A DNA stretch of 40,474 nt from an uncultured SAR116 cluster alpha proteobacterium (GCA_902573725.1 CACGLE010000012.1:1-40474), one strand, 5' to 3'. Positions 1 to 8,608 are shown, counted from the first letter of the stretch. Translations and numbers: made by a program. Notes: generated by a model not told the origin, from the sequence alone.

Positions 1-1
1 G

Positions 2-523
2 AACGCAGGTACAGTTGTAAAGGTTGACGATATTCAGTCAGCAAAATGGATGAAATTACTCGTCAATTCTATGAGTCTTGGACCATTAGCTATTTTAGGT
101 AGGCCTGTGCAAGAGGGGCTAAGAACAAAAGGTATGAGAGACCTTATTTTAAAAATTGGAGAAGAAACACAGAAGATAGGAGACCTTCTTGGCTTTTCAC
201 CTTTTCCAATTATGGGACTAAGTGAGCAAGAGATAAATACAACTAACGACTTACCTGCTTTACTTATTGATACTCTAGCAGGTCATGTTGGACCTGCTGC
301 ACAGGATTGCATTCTACAAGATTTTATTAGAGGCAGACGAACAGAAATAGAGACAATAAACGGTTTTATTGTTGAAAAGGCAAAAGAAGCTGGAATTGAA
401 GCGCCGTATAATGAGGCCATTATTGAAATAGGAAAGAAGATAAAAGAAAAAGAGTTATCGTTGGACATCAATAATGTACAACATCTTGCGTCTTTGATGA
501 ATAGATCATCACTTATACCATAA
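2..523 (+). CDS. 2-dehydropantoate 2-reductase family protein, C-terminal part (5' end outside window)
   Basis: The frame is open to the left edge, so the NADP-binding N-terminus lies outside the window and no start can be assigned. The visible part begins with a K-W-x-K-L-x-x-N stretch (KWMKLLVN), the signature opening the C-terminal helical domain of ketopantoate reductases (ApbA/PanE family), which carries the catalytic lysine and a substrate-binding asparagine. The rest is helical, with the family-like segment GHVGPAAQDCILQDF in the place of the usual S-S-x-x-Q-D. The family reduces ketopantoate with NADPH in pantothenate synthesis, but many paralogues act on other 2-oxo acids, so no symbol is given. 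Its last 15 bases overlap the convergent SCO gene. Confidence 0.75.
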   Translation, partial: NAGTVVKVDDIQSAKWMKLLVNSMSLGPLAILGRPVQEGLRTKGMRDLILKIGEETQKIGDLLGFSPFPIMGLSEQEINTTNDLPALLIDTLAGHVGPAAQDCILQDFIRGRRTEIETINGFIVEKAKEAGIEAPYNEAIIEIGKKIKEKELSLDINNVQHLASLMNRSSLIP

Positions 524-1096
524 CCGCTCTAATTTCTGCTTCACTATTTGATTGTTTTCTCCCCAGGCTATTGTGCCTTGAAATTTTCCTGAATCAGATA
601 GCATAAATACAGTTGCAGTATGGTCTATAGTATAACCACTTGAAGTTAAGATCTTTTTCCGATAAATACCCCATGATTTTGCCAGAGATAAGATTGCATC
701 TGTATTGCCGGTGATACCAATTATTCTTTTACCAAAATAAGGAAGGTAATCCGCTAGTTGCTGAGGTGTATCACGCTCAGGATCTAGAGTTACAAAATAG
801 ATTGGAATCTCAAATCCAAGTTCCTCAGTCAATCTATTCAAATCAACTAGTGTAGTCGGGCAAATTTCTGGACAATAAGTAAACCCAAAAAAAAGCAATG
901 ATGGCGAGCCTAAAAATGCTTTCTCTGTTATCACTCGCCCATTATGATCTATTAACGAAAAAGGTGCTCCAAGAGAAAAATCTGTTTCTGTAAAATGCCT
1001 TCGTGCAAGCCACTCACTTGTCGCAAATATAAAAATAGATAGAAGTAAAACAGTAAAAAAAAGTAGTCTTTTTCTGGACCAAAAAAAATCTACCAT
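509..1096 (-). CDS. SCO1/SenC family copper chaperone
   Basis: A 195-residue membrane-anchored thioredoxin-fold protein. Residues about 10-28 form one transmembrane helix after a short basic N-terminus, placing the domain in the periplasm. The copper-binding C-x-x-x-C motif is at C75 and C79 (FTYCPEICP), and the third ligand is H159 in YTIDHTATVF, so all three copper ligands are present. SCO proteins deliver copper to the CuA site of cytochrome c oxidase or act as thiol reductases on it. No oxidase gene is nearby. The gene converges with the ketopantoate-reductase-like gene and overlaps its end by 15 bases. Length is normal for the family. Confidence 0.93.
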   Translation of the reverse strand: MVDFFWSRKRLLFFTVLLLSIFIFATSEWLARRHFTETDFSLGAPFSLIDHNGRVITEKAFLGSPSLLFFGFTYCPEICPTTLVDLNRLTEELGFEIPIYFVTLDPERDTPQQLADYLPYFGKRIIGITGNTDAILSLAKSWGIYRKKILTSSGYTIDHTATVFMLSDSGKFQGTIAWGENNQIVKQKLERLWYK

Positions 1097-1302
1097 GATA
1101 TCTAAATTCCTAAATCAATCTGGAAACCTTATCAAACTGTTGCTCTGTCTGACATAAGGCAAATAAACTGGTGCTAATAATTAGATTAAAAATAAAAAAA
1201 TTTCCATAGCTAACATTATGATTTGACTATAAACTAATTTCCAATGATTCAGATTATAGTCTAGCCTCAAACAAAAAGTAAGAGAATAGCAGGGAGCAAA
1301 TA

Positions 1303-2184
1303 ATGTCAAACTCGTATAGAAATGTAAGGCCTGAAATTTACCAGTTTAATCTCGGTAAATTCAGAATTACTAATATTCTGGATGGATATTTTCATCGTGA
1401 AGATATGCACCCTTTCACTGCAACAAATGCTAGTGCTCCTGAAATAGAAAAAATTGCAAAGCAACATTTTCTACCCTTTCCAAAATTAGAGCATAATTTT
1501 GTACCAACTCTTATTGAGACCTCAAACGCACTGATTGCATTTGACCCTGGTTTCGGCAAAAGAGCCCCCGGGCCAAGTGCTGGGTGGTATAATAGACTAT
1601 TAGAAAAAACAGGATATAGCCCAGAACAGGTAACACATGTGGTAATTTCTCATGGACATCCAGACCATATTGCTAATCTGACAACAGACGGCACACCAAC
1701 TTTTAAAAATGCCGAAATCATCATTAGCCGAACTGAATTTGAGTTTTGGTCAGGAGACTCCCCAATACCAGACTTCAGAGGACCAACAAGGAAAATGTTT
1801 CAAGAGGTGGTTGTTCCTCTTGCAGATAGATGCAGATTTGTCGAACCTGATGCCTTATTGGTAAATGGGATAACCGCATTAAATGCGTTTGGGCACTCTG
1901 CAGGTCACATGGCATTTCACGTTGAGAGTGAGGGGGCTGAGCTTATGTTATTATCAGATACAATTGCACATTTCGCTGTATCTCTTGCTAATCTGGAATG
2001 GCAGTTCTCAATGGATGATAACCCAGAAATGGCCATTACAACTCGTAAACGGCTCGTAGAAATGGCGGCGTCAAAAAACGCCCCAGTAATAGCATTTCAT
2101 ATGCCTTTCCCATCCGTTGGTTACATAGAAAAAACGAGTAGTGGGTTTAAATGGTTACCCGCGACTTATCAAATGAATATATAA
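1303..2184 (+). CDS. MBL-fold metallo-hydrolase
   Basis: A 293-residue metallo-beta-lactamase-fold hydrolase. The metal-binding H-x-H-x-D-H motif is at residues 117-122 (HGHPDH), followed by GHSAGH, which supplies another metal histidine, and SDTIAH with the bridging aspartate. This is a complete dinuclear metal site. It resembles the broad MBL subfamily annotated as hydrolases or lactonase-like enzymes, whose members often have a Tat signal; here the N-terminus (MSNSYRNVRPEIYQFN) has none, so it should be cytoplasmic. Substrate is unknown. It ends four bases before the convergent FliL-like gene. A purine-rich AGCAGGGAGC stretch precedes the ATG as ribosome-binding site. Confidence 0.85.
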   Translation: MSNSYRNVRPEIYQFNLGKFRITNILDGYFHREDMHPFTATNASAPEIEKIAKQHFLPFPKLEHNFVPTLIETSNALIAFDPGFGKRAPGPSAGWYNRLLEKTGYSPEQVTHVVISHGHPDHIANLTTDGTPTFKNAEIIISRTEFEFWSGDSPIPDFRGPTRKMFQEVVVPLADRCRFVEPDALLVNGITALNAFGHSAGHMAFHVESEGAELMLLSDTIAHFAVSLANLEWQFSMDDNPEMAITTRKRLVEMAASKNAPVIAFHMPFPSVGYIEKTSSGFKWLPATYQMNI

Positions 2185-2187
2185 GGA

Positions 2188-2823
2188 TCATAGCCTACCA
2201 TCATTCATGGCTAATTGAACGAAATATACATGGTCTACAAAATAACGAGCTTCTTGTTTTTTCAATACATCGTTTATCACATCTTTGATTTTATTTGACG
2301 TACGTTCAATATTTTTTGAACCTATGTAGTCACTTTTGGTTGTGTCTGCCATAAAATTCAGAACGGCTGACATCATCATCGGATCAAAAGCAGTCATTTG
2401 CATCTGGTAATTTTCACCTACTGTGCCTGCCAGATAACTGGACACGGCTAAGTTAGCACGTACAATTGTGTCAGACTGACCTTTCACATTCGTAACAAAG
2501 GTTCGAACAATTTCATAGTAATAATGTTTGTCCCAAATTATTAAACCGTCTTCGGTAACAACATAACCTTGCTCTTGTGTCTCATTATCAGTTTCATTAT
2601 CTCCTAAATCTATTTCAATACCCAACGAGGCGAGATCAATGCCACCTAGCTTTGCTTTATGGGTCAAAGAATTAATTATTTCATCTGTAGATGGTTGTTC
2701 AGGAGTGAATAATGCATGAGATAAAATAAAAATTAATAAAACTGTCATCATAGGTATTGCCATGAGCGAGGCAATTACTAATTTGCTATTCCCAATTAAT
2801 TTTCCAAAAAAATTTTTTAACAT
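2188..2823 (-). CDS. FliL-like single-pass membrane protein
   Basis: A 211-residue protein with a basic N-terminus, one transmembrane helix at about residues 16-38, an acidic linker (GDNETDNETQEQ, about 74-85), and a C-terminal domain of about 115 residues. The C-terminal domain follows the plan of flagellar basal-body protein FliL: beta strands with a hydrophobic register, helices around a region like T-x-x-x-I-K-D-V-I-N-D-V-L, and a terminal VDHVYFVQLAM matching the usual I-x-D-V-x-F-T-E-F-V. FliL is a stator-associated inner-membrane protein with a periplasmic domain. No other flagellar gene is in the window, so this may be a stand-alone paralogue. The assignment rests on pattern similarity only. 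Confidence 0.5.
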   Translation of the reverse strand: MLKNFFGKLIGNSKLVIASLMAIPMMTVLLIFILSHALFTPEQPSTDEIINSLTHKAKLGGIDLASLGIEIDLGDNETDNETQEQGYVVTEDGLIIWDKHYYYEIVRTFVTNVKGQSDTIVRANLAVSSYLAGTVGENYQMQMTAFDPMMMSAVLNFMADTTKSDYIGSKNIERTSNKIKDVINDVLKKQEARYFVDHVYFVQLAMNDGRL

Positions 2824-2974
2824 TATTTTCCCAGACTATTCATAACGCCTGACTGAATTTTTCATAAAAACTCGAATTAATTCAAAAATCATGCCATTTT
2901 ATTTTAAAATTAGTAAGGGAAAAACTTTAGTTTTGTAAAATCTTAGAAACAAAACTTATTAGATAATTATAAGA

Positions 2975-3745
2975 TTAATCTGCTGTCCAGCCTCCGTCTA
3001 TAAGCAAAGATGTCCCCGTTATCATCGCACTTGCATCAGAGGCCAGAAAAACAACCGCTCCCATAATATCCTCAATCTCAGCAACTCGGCCTAACTTTAT
3101 TTTACTTTCTATCCATTTCTTTCTTTCTGGATTGGCAAAGGTAGACTGACTAAGCGCGGTTCTAACAAATGTTGGACAAATCGTATTTACTCTGATTTGG
3201 TGAATACCCCATTCGATTGACTGAGATTTTGTATATCCCTCTGCTGCGTGCTTCGTTGCACAATAAACTGCTCTGTCAATGCCACCCACAACTGCCATCT
3301 GAGAAGAAATAGTCATCAAAGAACCTGGCTTGCCAGCTTCGATTAATTTTTTAGCAACGGCTTGATTCAAAAAGTATCCCGCTTTTATATTGAGTTCGCT
3401 TACTGCGTCAAAATCTTCAGTAGTTGTATCCAAGCTTGCACTATGCCGAGCCATTCCAGCGCTATTTACCAATATATCAAACGGAAGTTCATTTTCTATC
3501 ATTTGTTTAGTTGCATTTACGTCCGTAACATCCAAAGGACGGGCAGTTGCATCCCAACCCTCAGATATCATCTGTTTTTGTAATTCCTCTAAAGTATCTT
3601 TTGAGCGAGCGACCAGAGTAACTGCAGCACCTGCCTCGCATAATGCTACTGCACACCCAACCCCAATTCCCGAAGAGGCTCCAGCAACCAAAGCCCTTTT
3701 TCCTGCTAAATTGAAGGAGGGTGTGCGTGGAAGTGATGAGTCCAT
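2975..3745 (-). CDS. SDR family NAD(P)-dependent oxidoreductase
   Basis: A classical short-chain dehydrogenase of 256 residues. The cofactor-binding G-x-x-x-G-I-G motif is at about residues 22-28 (GASSGIG), NSAG is at 94-97, the catalytic serine is at S147/S148, and Y161-x-x-x-K165 (YCATK) completes the active site. It starts 14 bases after the histidinol-dehydrogenase-like gene on the same strand, so the two are almost certainly co-transcribed. SDR enzymes are partners of the HisD homologue HpsN in dihydroxypropanesulfonate (DHPS) catabolism. The substrate here is inferred from that context only; a general polyol or hydroxy-acid dehydrogenase is equally possible. Confidence 0.9.
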   Translation of the reverse strand: MDSSLPRTPSFNLAGKRALVAGASSGIGVGCAVALCEAGAAVTLVARSKDTLEELQKQMISEGWDATARPLDVTDVNATKQMIENELPFDILVNSAGMARHSASLDTTTEDFDAVSELNIKAGYFLNQAVAKKLIEAGKPGSLMTISSQMAVVGGIDRAVYCATKHAAEGYTKSQSIEWGIHQIRVNTICPTFVRTALSQSTFANPERKKWIESKIKLGRVAEIEDIMGAVVFLASDASAMITGTSLLIDGGWTAD

Positions 3746-3759
3746 CTTATTTTCCTCTA

Positions 3760-5070
3760 TTATTGTGCTGCATCGCCATAACCAACATTTTTACCACCAT
3801 ATCGTCTCACCCGAATATTACATTGTTCAGCGTGGCCAACAAATCCCTCCAAGATACATAATCTAGAACCAAACGCACCAATATGAGCCGCTGCTTCATC
3901 TGTTAAAATCTTCTGATAGGAATGTGTTTTTAAAAATTTACCAACCCACAAGCCGCCTGTGTATCTGCCTGCCTTTTTGGTTGGTAATGTATGGTTTGTT
4001 CCAATCACCTTGTCACCATTTGCAACATTTGTACGGGGCCCCAAGAATAAAGCGCCATAGCAAGTCATTTTTTCTAAAAACCAATCATCTCTTTCTGTCA
4101 TTACCTGAACGTGCTCTGAAGCTATTTCATCTGCCATTTTTAACATCTCATCATAAGTGTCACAGACTATAACTTCTCCATAATCTCGCCAACTGACTGA
4201 AGCGGTGTCGGCAGTTGGCAAAATAGTAAGCAATCGATCTATTTCCTCCAAAGTATCCTCAGCAAGTTTATCTGAATTTGTTAGAAAAACTGCTGGAGAA
4301 TTATAACCATGCTCAGCTTGACCTAGTAAATCTGTTGCACACATCTCAGCATCTACCGTCTCGTCCGCAATTACCATAGTTTCGGTTGGCCCAGCGAACA
4401 GATCGATGCCAACTTTCCCGAATAATTGTCTTTTAGCTTCGGCGACAAAAGCGTTTCCTGGCCCCACCAGCATATGAACTGGCTCAATAGTCTCTGTTCC
4501 GAGCGCCATCGCTCCAATTCCCTGCATGCCCCCAAGAACATATATTTCATGTGCACCACCCATATGCATCGCTGCAATGACAGCAGGGTTGGGCTTCCCC
4601 TTAAAAGGAGGCGTTGATGCAACAATACGTGGCACCCCAGCTACCGATGCGGTCAGAACGGACATGTGTGCCGAGGCAACCATCGGGAACTTTCCAGCAG
4701 GCACATAACATCCGACAGACTGAACTGGAATATTCTTATGCCCCAAAATTACCCCAGGCAAAGTCTCAACTTCAATATCTTGCATGGATGCAAGTTGTGC
4801 CTCTGCAAATTTTCTTACCTGTATTTGAGCAAATTTTATATCTTCTAAATCTCTCTCTGACACTTCTGAAATTAGCTTTTGAATTTCGCTTTCAGACAGA
4901 CGATACGAATCAGGAGAATAATCATCAAATTTCTCTGCAAGCTCTCGAACAGCAGCATCTCCTCTGGTTTCAATATCTTTAAGTGTTACCTCTACAATTT
5001 GGCGAACCTTAGCATCATCTTCGGATCGCTCTAAAGCCGATTTACCTTCTTTAATATACCTAATCGCCAT
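3760..5070 (-). CDS. histidinol dehydrogenase homologue, likely sulfopropanediol (DHPS) dehydrogenase-like
   Basis: A 436-residue HisD-family NAD-dependent Zn dehydrogenase. Equivalents of the four HisD zinc ligands are present (Q251, H254, D353, H413), as are the catalytic E319-H320 pair and GTNH at 357-360. The region after GTNHTLPT differs from true HisD: it reads [18 protein letters not shown], a form I associate with the HpsN group, which oxidises 2,3-dihydroxypropane-1-sulfonate to sulfolactate. There is no other histidine-biosynthesis gene here. The gene is followed after 14 bases by an SDR and preceded by a YtoQ-family gene, suggesting a catabolic operon. Function in sulfonate or polyol oxidation is an inference; the family assignment is firm. 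Confidence 0.88.
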   Translation of the reverse strand: MAIRYIKEGKSALERSEDDAKVRQIVEVTLKDIETRGDAAVRELAEKFDDYSPDSYRLSESEIQKLISEVSERDLEDIKFAQIQVRKFAEAQLASMQDIEVETLPGVILGHKNIPVQSVGCYVPAGKFPMVASAHMSVLTASVAGVPRIVASTPPFKGKPNPAVIAAMHMGGAHEIYVLGGMQGIGAMALGTETIEPVHMLVGPGNAFVAEAKRQLFGKVGIDLFAGPTETMVIADETVDAEMCATDLLGQAEHGYNSPAVFLTNSDKLAEDTLEEIDRLLTILPTADTASVSWRDYGEVIVCDTYDEMLKMADEIASEHVQVMTERDDWFLEKMTCYGALFLGPRTNVANGDKVIGTNHTLPTKKAGRYTGGLWVGKFLKTHSYQKILTDEAAAHIGAFGSRLCILEGFVGHAEQCNIRVRRYGGKNVGYGDAAQ

Positions 5071-5125
5071 TATAACTCCTTCATTTTTTGAAACTAATTA
5101 TGTAATCACACAATGTTTATGCTGC

Positions 5126-5575
5126 TCACAAAGCACCATTTATTACATAGTTAAGAATTTTAGTAATTTGCTCTGGCGTATCGACTACCGCTAACGCTGC
5201 GCCATCGATTTCCTTTAATGCGTGCTGATGTTCAGGACCATGCATCACTATAAGAGGTTTGCCAAGAGCCGCAGCATATCCAGCATCAAAAGCAGCATTC
5301 CATTGTTTGTACTTGTCACCAAATCGAACTACAACAATGTCAGCCTGCTCCAAGTGCGTGCGAGTTCTGATGGCATTAAGTTTTGCTCCTTTATGGTCAT
5401 GCCAGAATTTAGAGTCTTCTGAACCCATAATTTTTACACCACAGTCATCAGATGCTCCATGGTCTGTTACGGGAGAGGTAAATGAAACAGAAAGTTCTGC
5501 AGCTGCAGCCTGTGCCTCGATTATATCACGCCAATCAGTGTGAATTTCTCCAGATAGATAAACTGTCCAATGCAT
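5126..5575 (-). CDS. YtoQ family protein
   Basis: A 149-residue protein starting MHWTVYLSGEIHTDWR, the characteristic opening of the YtoQ family (about 148 residues in Bacillus subtilis), with conserved blocks FTSPVTDHGASDDCG, RTRTHLEQADIVVVRFGDKYKQWNAAFDAG and ALGKPLIVMH. The fold is expected to resemble nucleoside 2-deoxyribosyltransferases, but no function is established to my knowledge. It has a consensus AGGAGG Shine-Dalgarno sequence (complement of 5581-5586) and an extended -10 promoter element upstream. It is first in a three-gene minus-strand run with the HisD homologue 55 bases downstream. Confidence 0.85.
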   Translation of the reverse strand: MHWTVYLSGEIHTDWRDIIEAQAAAAELSVSFTSPVTDHGASDDCGVKIMGSEDSKFWHDHKGAKLNAIRTRTHLEQADIVVVRFGDKYKQWNAAFDAGYAAALGKPLIVMHGPEHQHALKEIDGAALAVVDTPEQITKILNYVINGAL

Positions 5576-5606
5576 TTATTTCCTCCTAATAATAATTTTA
5601 AATAAT

Positions 5607-5615
5607 ATTATATCA
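5607..5615 (-). promoter_or_regulatory. Candidate extended -10 promoter for the YtoQ/HisD-like/SDR operon
   Basis: Read on the minus strand, this stretch is TG-A-TATAAT, a perfect extended -10 element, about 31 bases upstream of the YtoQ start codon. No good -35 hexamer is seen at the usual spacing, as expected for extended -10 promoters. In such AT-rich DNA a chance match is possible. Confidence 0.4.
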
Positions 5616-5791
5616 TATATTGCCAATAAAATGAGTAAAGTCAGAGAATAAATTGAGGTACTATTGCATATGATGGAACTACGTTAAACAATTGCAAGCA
5701 AGAATAAAACTGAATGTTTCTAATTTGTTTGTTACAATAATTCTCATTGAATAAAGAGCTTAGCTAGCGGGGAAATGTAAAGGTTTAGAAC

Positions 5792-6715
5792 ATGAAAAAA
5801 TTTCAAATTATTTTGGCAGGCTATGGGCCAGAACATACTTCATTTTCAAAGTCTCTTAAAATTATGGGAAACAAACTTGTAAAGCAGTTCCCTGATTTAG
5901 TAGACGTACAATATGTTTATAATGTTATGGACCTTGGATATAAATCTGAAGATATATTATGGATGACAGATCAAGGCATCTTAACTGTAACCTATCAGTC
6001 AACTAGTTATCTAACTGATGATGTGCCGGAACTAGGTTTTGTAGACCTTCCCTTTTTATTTAGAGATAATACTCATGCCAGAAGTGCAATGGATGGAAAA
6101 CTTGGCCGATACCTTACTAATAAAATAGAGGATAGAAAAAATTACAAAATACTCGGCTATTTGGAAAATGGTTTTCGCCAGATATCAAATTCTTCGCACA
6201 TGATCAAAAAGCCTGATGATATGAAGGGCATGAAAATAAGAGTTTTGCCAAGTGAAGTTCATTCCCGTTTCTTTGAACTTTTGGGTGCAGCGCCAATGCG
6301 AATGGATCTCACCCAAGCTATTAGCGATATTCAAAATGGCACGCTTGACGCACAAGAAAATCCGTACACAAATACAACCACATATGGCGTGCATCAATAT
6401 CATAAACATCATACAGTCTCGAATCACTTCTATATTTCAAGAGCTATAATGTGCAACAGGACCCAATTTTATGATTGGCCTGAGCAGTTAAAACAAGCAA
6501 TTATAGCGTCCGCAAAGGAGGCCATTCATTGGCAACGAAATCAAATAGAAACGGATGTGAAAGAGGCAGAAAAATTAATCCTCGATGCTGCAGGTCAAAT
6601 ACATAATCTTACAGTTGAGGAAACTGCACTATTCAAAGAAAAAATAGCACCCTTATATAGTGACGCACGAGAACAATTCGGTGAAATACCTTTTGACCTT
6701 CTCGAGAATAACTGA
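5792..6715 (+). CDS. TRAP transporter solute-binding protein (DctP family) lacking a signal peptide
   Basis: A 307-residue DctP-family protein. Family landmarks are the internal DDMKGMKIRVLPSEVHSRFFELLGAAP block with the substrate-carboxylate-binding arginine, and the ISDIQNGTLDAQENPYTNT block. It starts at MKKFQIILAGYGPEHTSF, which matches the start of the mature domain of the family; there is no hydrophobic leader. An in-frame stop (TAG at 5786-5788) lies two codons upstream, so a longer N-terminus is excluded in this sequence. No DctQ or DctM gene adjoins it. It may be a cytoplasmic paralogue, a decayed gene, or exported another way. An AAAGG site at about 5779-5783 supports the start. Confidence 0.85.
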   Translation: MKKFQIILAGYGPEHTSFSKSLKIMGNKLVKQFPDLVDVQYVYNVMDLGYKSEDILWMTDQGILTVTYQSTSYLTDDVPELGFVDLPFLFRDNTHARSAMDGKLGRYLTNKIEDRKNYKILGYLENGFRQISNSSHMIKKPDDMKGMKIRVLPSEVHSRFFELLGAAPMRMDLTQAISDIQNGTLDAQENPYTNTTTYGVHQYHKHHTVSNHFYISRAIMCNRTQFYDWPEQLKQAIIASAKEAIHWQRNQIETDVKEAEKLILDAAGQIHNLTVEETALFKEKIAPLYSDAREQFGEIPFDLLENN

Positions 6716-6772
6716 ACACATAAATCTATTTTTGACCTATAAATTAACAAAGATAGTAGTTCTTTTTTGTTT

Positions 6773-8398
6773 TCAATGAATTGAAGATAATTTATTCCTA
6801 TCCTCTGGAATGTCGATGTCTTCTGCAATCTGCATTTTTTCCCAGCTAACACCATTAATTGCTGACAAATATGCTGAAAGAATTTGTCTGCCTCCCTGGT
6901 CACCAGATATATTCTGTAATTCATCAAAAAACGCTTTTCCCCAAATCACTGGGTTTGAACGCTCTCCATTTATAAGCGGTAGTGTTATTCGAGTTTCTGG
7001 CTTTGGTAATAAGTTATGTGACTCTATGAGTCGGTCAATTAATTCAGCTGTGACAAATGGCATATCTGCTAAGCCTATTAAAGCCGAGTCATACTGTTCA
7101 GGCAAATTTTCAATAGCAACCGTAACTGAGCTTGCTTGACCTGTCTCATAGCTCGGATTGTGGATAAATTTAACATTGAGTCCTGTAAGTGCTCGCCTTA
7201 CCTCTTTTTCTTGAAATCCTGTAACAACAAATAAATTATCAATTTTTGAATTTAGAAAAGTTTTTACAATCCAACTTATCATTGTCATGCCATTATTTAA
7301 TGGAAGGAGAAGTTTATTCTCGACTCCCATCCGAGTTGAGCTGCCTGCTGCGAGAATAATGCCTGCAATCTTGTTTTCTGTAGAACTATTTTTATGAATT
7401 AACTTTCTAGGCAAAGGACGAGACGCTATATCTGCAAGTAGGCCGCCAACGGCCATACCAGATAATTCCGATTTATCTAACTTAACTCCAGCAAGTGTTT
7501 TCTGAAGCAACCAATCAAGTCCATTTAATTTTGAAGACCGAGCACAGCCAGGCATTCCAAGTACAACCATACCATCCCATTCTCCAACCATAGAAAGATT
7601 ACCCGGATCAACAGGAAGACCAATATGAATTATTTCACCCCCAACCAATCTAAGGGCTTCCGGCAGAACATCCAACCTATCTGCTATGGCCGATGCTCCA
7701 CATAACAGGAATGCTTGAGCGCCCTGCTCTCTTGCCCTAATCATAGCTTTGCTAACATTCATAGAAGTGTGATCTACAATCTGACAATCTACAAGAGAGC
7801 AATCTAATTGTGCCAATCTAGCCCTGGTAACATTTTCAGTTGCAATTAATATTGATGACTTCGTGTCTTCAAACTTTGTTTGTATAAGGCTAAAATTAAG
7901 GGAAATAAGATTTTGACATGACAAAAGAACACTACTGGCAATAAGGTTTAATGCCTCATCGATGGAGTTTTGCGACACCGCATATGGTATAATCTTCAAT
8001 GTAGCTAACATCTGACCTTTTACAAGTAATTGGTCAGGAAGAACCGTGGCAAACGTGATTGCTTCGTCAATTTCATTAAGACGTTTTATTTTTTCAACAT
8101 CTAATCTTGCAATACTTAATTTCTCTGCAATAAAATTTACCCTCCCAGTTGCTGGTGCGGATAACTGGAAACCTATTTTTTTAAATGCGTTTGAAAGTAA
8201 TTTCGCAGCCAAATTTTCATCAACATCTCCTTCTTCAAGACTCGCAACTAATATAGAAGTAATTCCCACTGAACGAAGTTTTTGAATATGAGCTTTTGAT
8301 AGGCTTGTACCCTTAGGTAATTTTCCATCAGGTAATTTTACAGAATGTACCAGCAAATCCCCTATACATTTGCTAATAGGTTTTTCGCCAAACTTCAT
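6773..8398 (-). CDS. Molybdopterin-binding domain / MobA-like nucleotidyltransferase fusion (Mo-cofactor maturation)
   Basis: A 541-residue two-domain protein. Residues about 1-335 form a molybdopterin-binding, MoeA/MoCF-like part with AFLLCGASAIADRLDVLPEAL in its core. Residues about 343-535 form a MobA/MocA-like NTP transferase: LAAGSSTRMG (nucleotide-binding loop), K-L-L-L-P, and IGLADMPFV with the metal-binding aspartate. Such fusions occur in alphaproteobacteria near xanthine-dehydrogenase/CoxL-type genes and are thought to attach cytidine to molybdopterin for these enzymes. A CoxL-like gene lies about 3 kb away, a plausible client. Some pipelines label the second domain glycosyltransferase family 2 from fold similarity; the LAAGSSTRMG motif favours MobA/MocA. 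Confidence 0.87.
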   Translation of the reverse strand: MKFGEKPISKCIGDLLVHSVKLPDGKLPKGTSLSKAHIQKLRSVGITSILVASLEEGDVDENLAAKLLSNAFKKIGFQLSAPATGRVNFIAEKLSIARLDVEKIKRLNEIDEAITFATVLPDQLLVKGQMLATLKIIPYAVSQNSIDEALNLIASSVLLSCQNLISLNFSLIQTKFEDTKSSILIATENVTRARLAQLDCSLVDCQIVDHTSMNVSKAMIRAREQGAQAFLLCGASAIADRLDVLPEALRLVGGEIIHIGLPVDPGNLSMVGEWDGMVVLGMPGCARSSKLNGLDWLLQKTLAGVKLDKSELSGMAVGGLLADIASRPLPRKLIHKNSSTENKIAGIILAAGSSTRMGVENKLLLPLNNGMTMISWIVKTFLNSKIDNLFVVTGFQEKEVRRALTGLNVKFIHNPSYETGQASSVTVAIENLPEQYDSALIGLADMPFVTAELIDRLIESHNLLPKPETRITLPLINGERSNPVIWGKAFFDELQNISGDQGGRQILSAYLSAINGVSWEKMQIAEDIDIPEDRNKLSSIH

Positions 8399-8474
8399 CT
8401 AATCTTCCTATCCTTCTTGACGAATTACTATTAGCTTTATGGGCAAGCAAAAATCCATCGCTCTGATTCCTTAT

Positions 8475-8503
8475 TTGACACATTCTTCGAGTTACTGTCT
8501 AGA
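8475..8503 (+). promoter_or_regulatory. Candidate promoter for the Ldh-family gene (good -35, weak -10)
   Basis: TTGACA at 8475-8480 is a perfect -35 hexamer; the sequence 17 bases downstream (TCTAGA, 8498-8503) is only a weak -10. If real, the transcript leader of about 100 bases would contain the direct repeats at 8532-8587. Confidence 0.25.
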
Positions 8504-8531
8504 TGAAAGCGCATCTTTATAAATACATGAG

Positions 8532-8587
8532 AATTTAAGCTTTAACATAATATGCATGCAAAAATTTAATGTTAACATAGTAAGCAT
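8532..8587. repeat. Two degenerate direct repeats about 30 bp apart upstream of the Ldh-family gene
   Basis: Copy 1 is 8532-8557 and copy 2 is 8563-8587. Each has AATTTAA, a 2-3 base spacer, then TTAACATA-n-TA-n-GCAT; the last 16 bases (8542-8557 and 8572-8587) agree at 14 positions with a start-to-start distance of exactly 30 bases, close to three helical turns. The second copy ends 21 bases before the start codon. Same-face repeats in a promoter region suggest paired operator sites for a transcription factor. No regulator gene is adjacent. Confidence 0.45.
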
Positions 8588-8608
8588 TGAGCATTAGGAT
8601 ACCTTTTT

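Noticed and set aside
3390-3866. Long open frame on the plus strand opposite the SDR and the end of the HisD homologue
   Set aside because: It is antisense to two genes with complete catalytic motifs, has a low-complexity unfamilial translation and no credible ribosome-binding site.
3760-5070. Biosynthetic histidinol dehydrogenase (hisD)
   Set aside because: There are no other his genes, an SDR is coupled downstream, and the post-GTNH segment differs from biosynthetic HisD.
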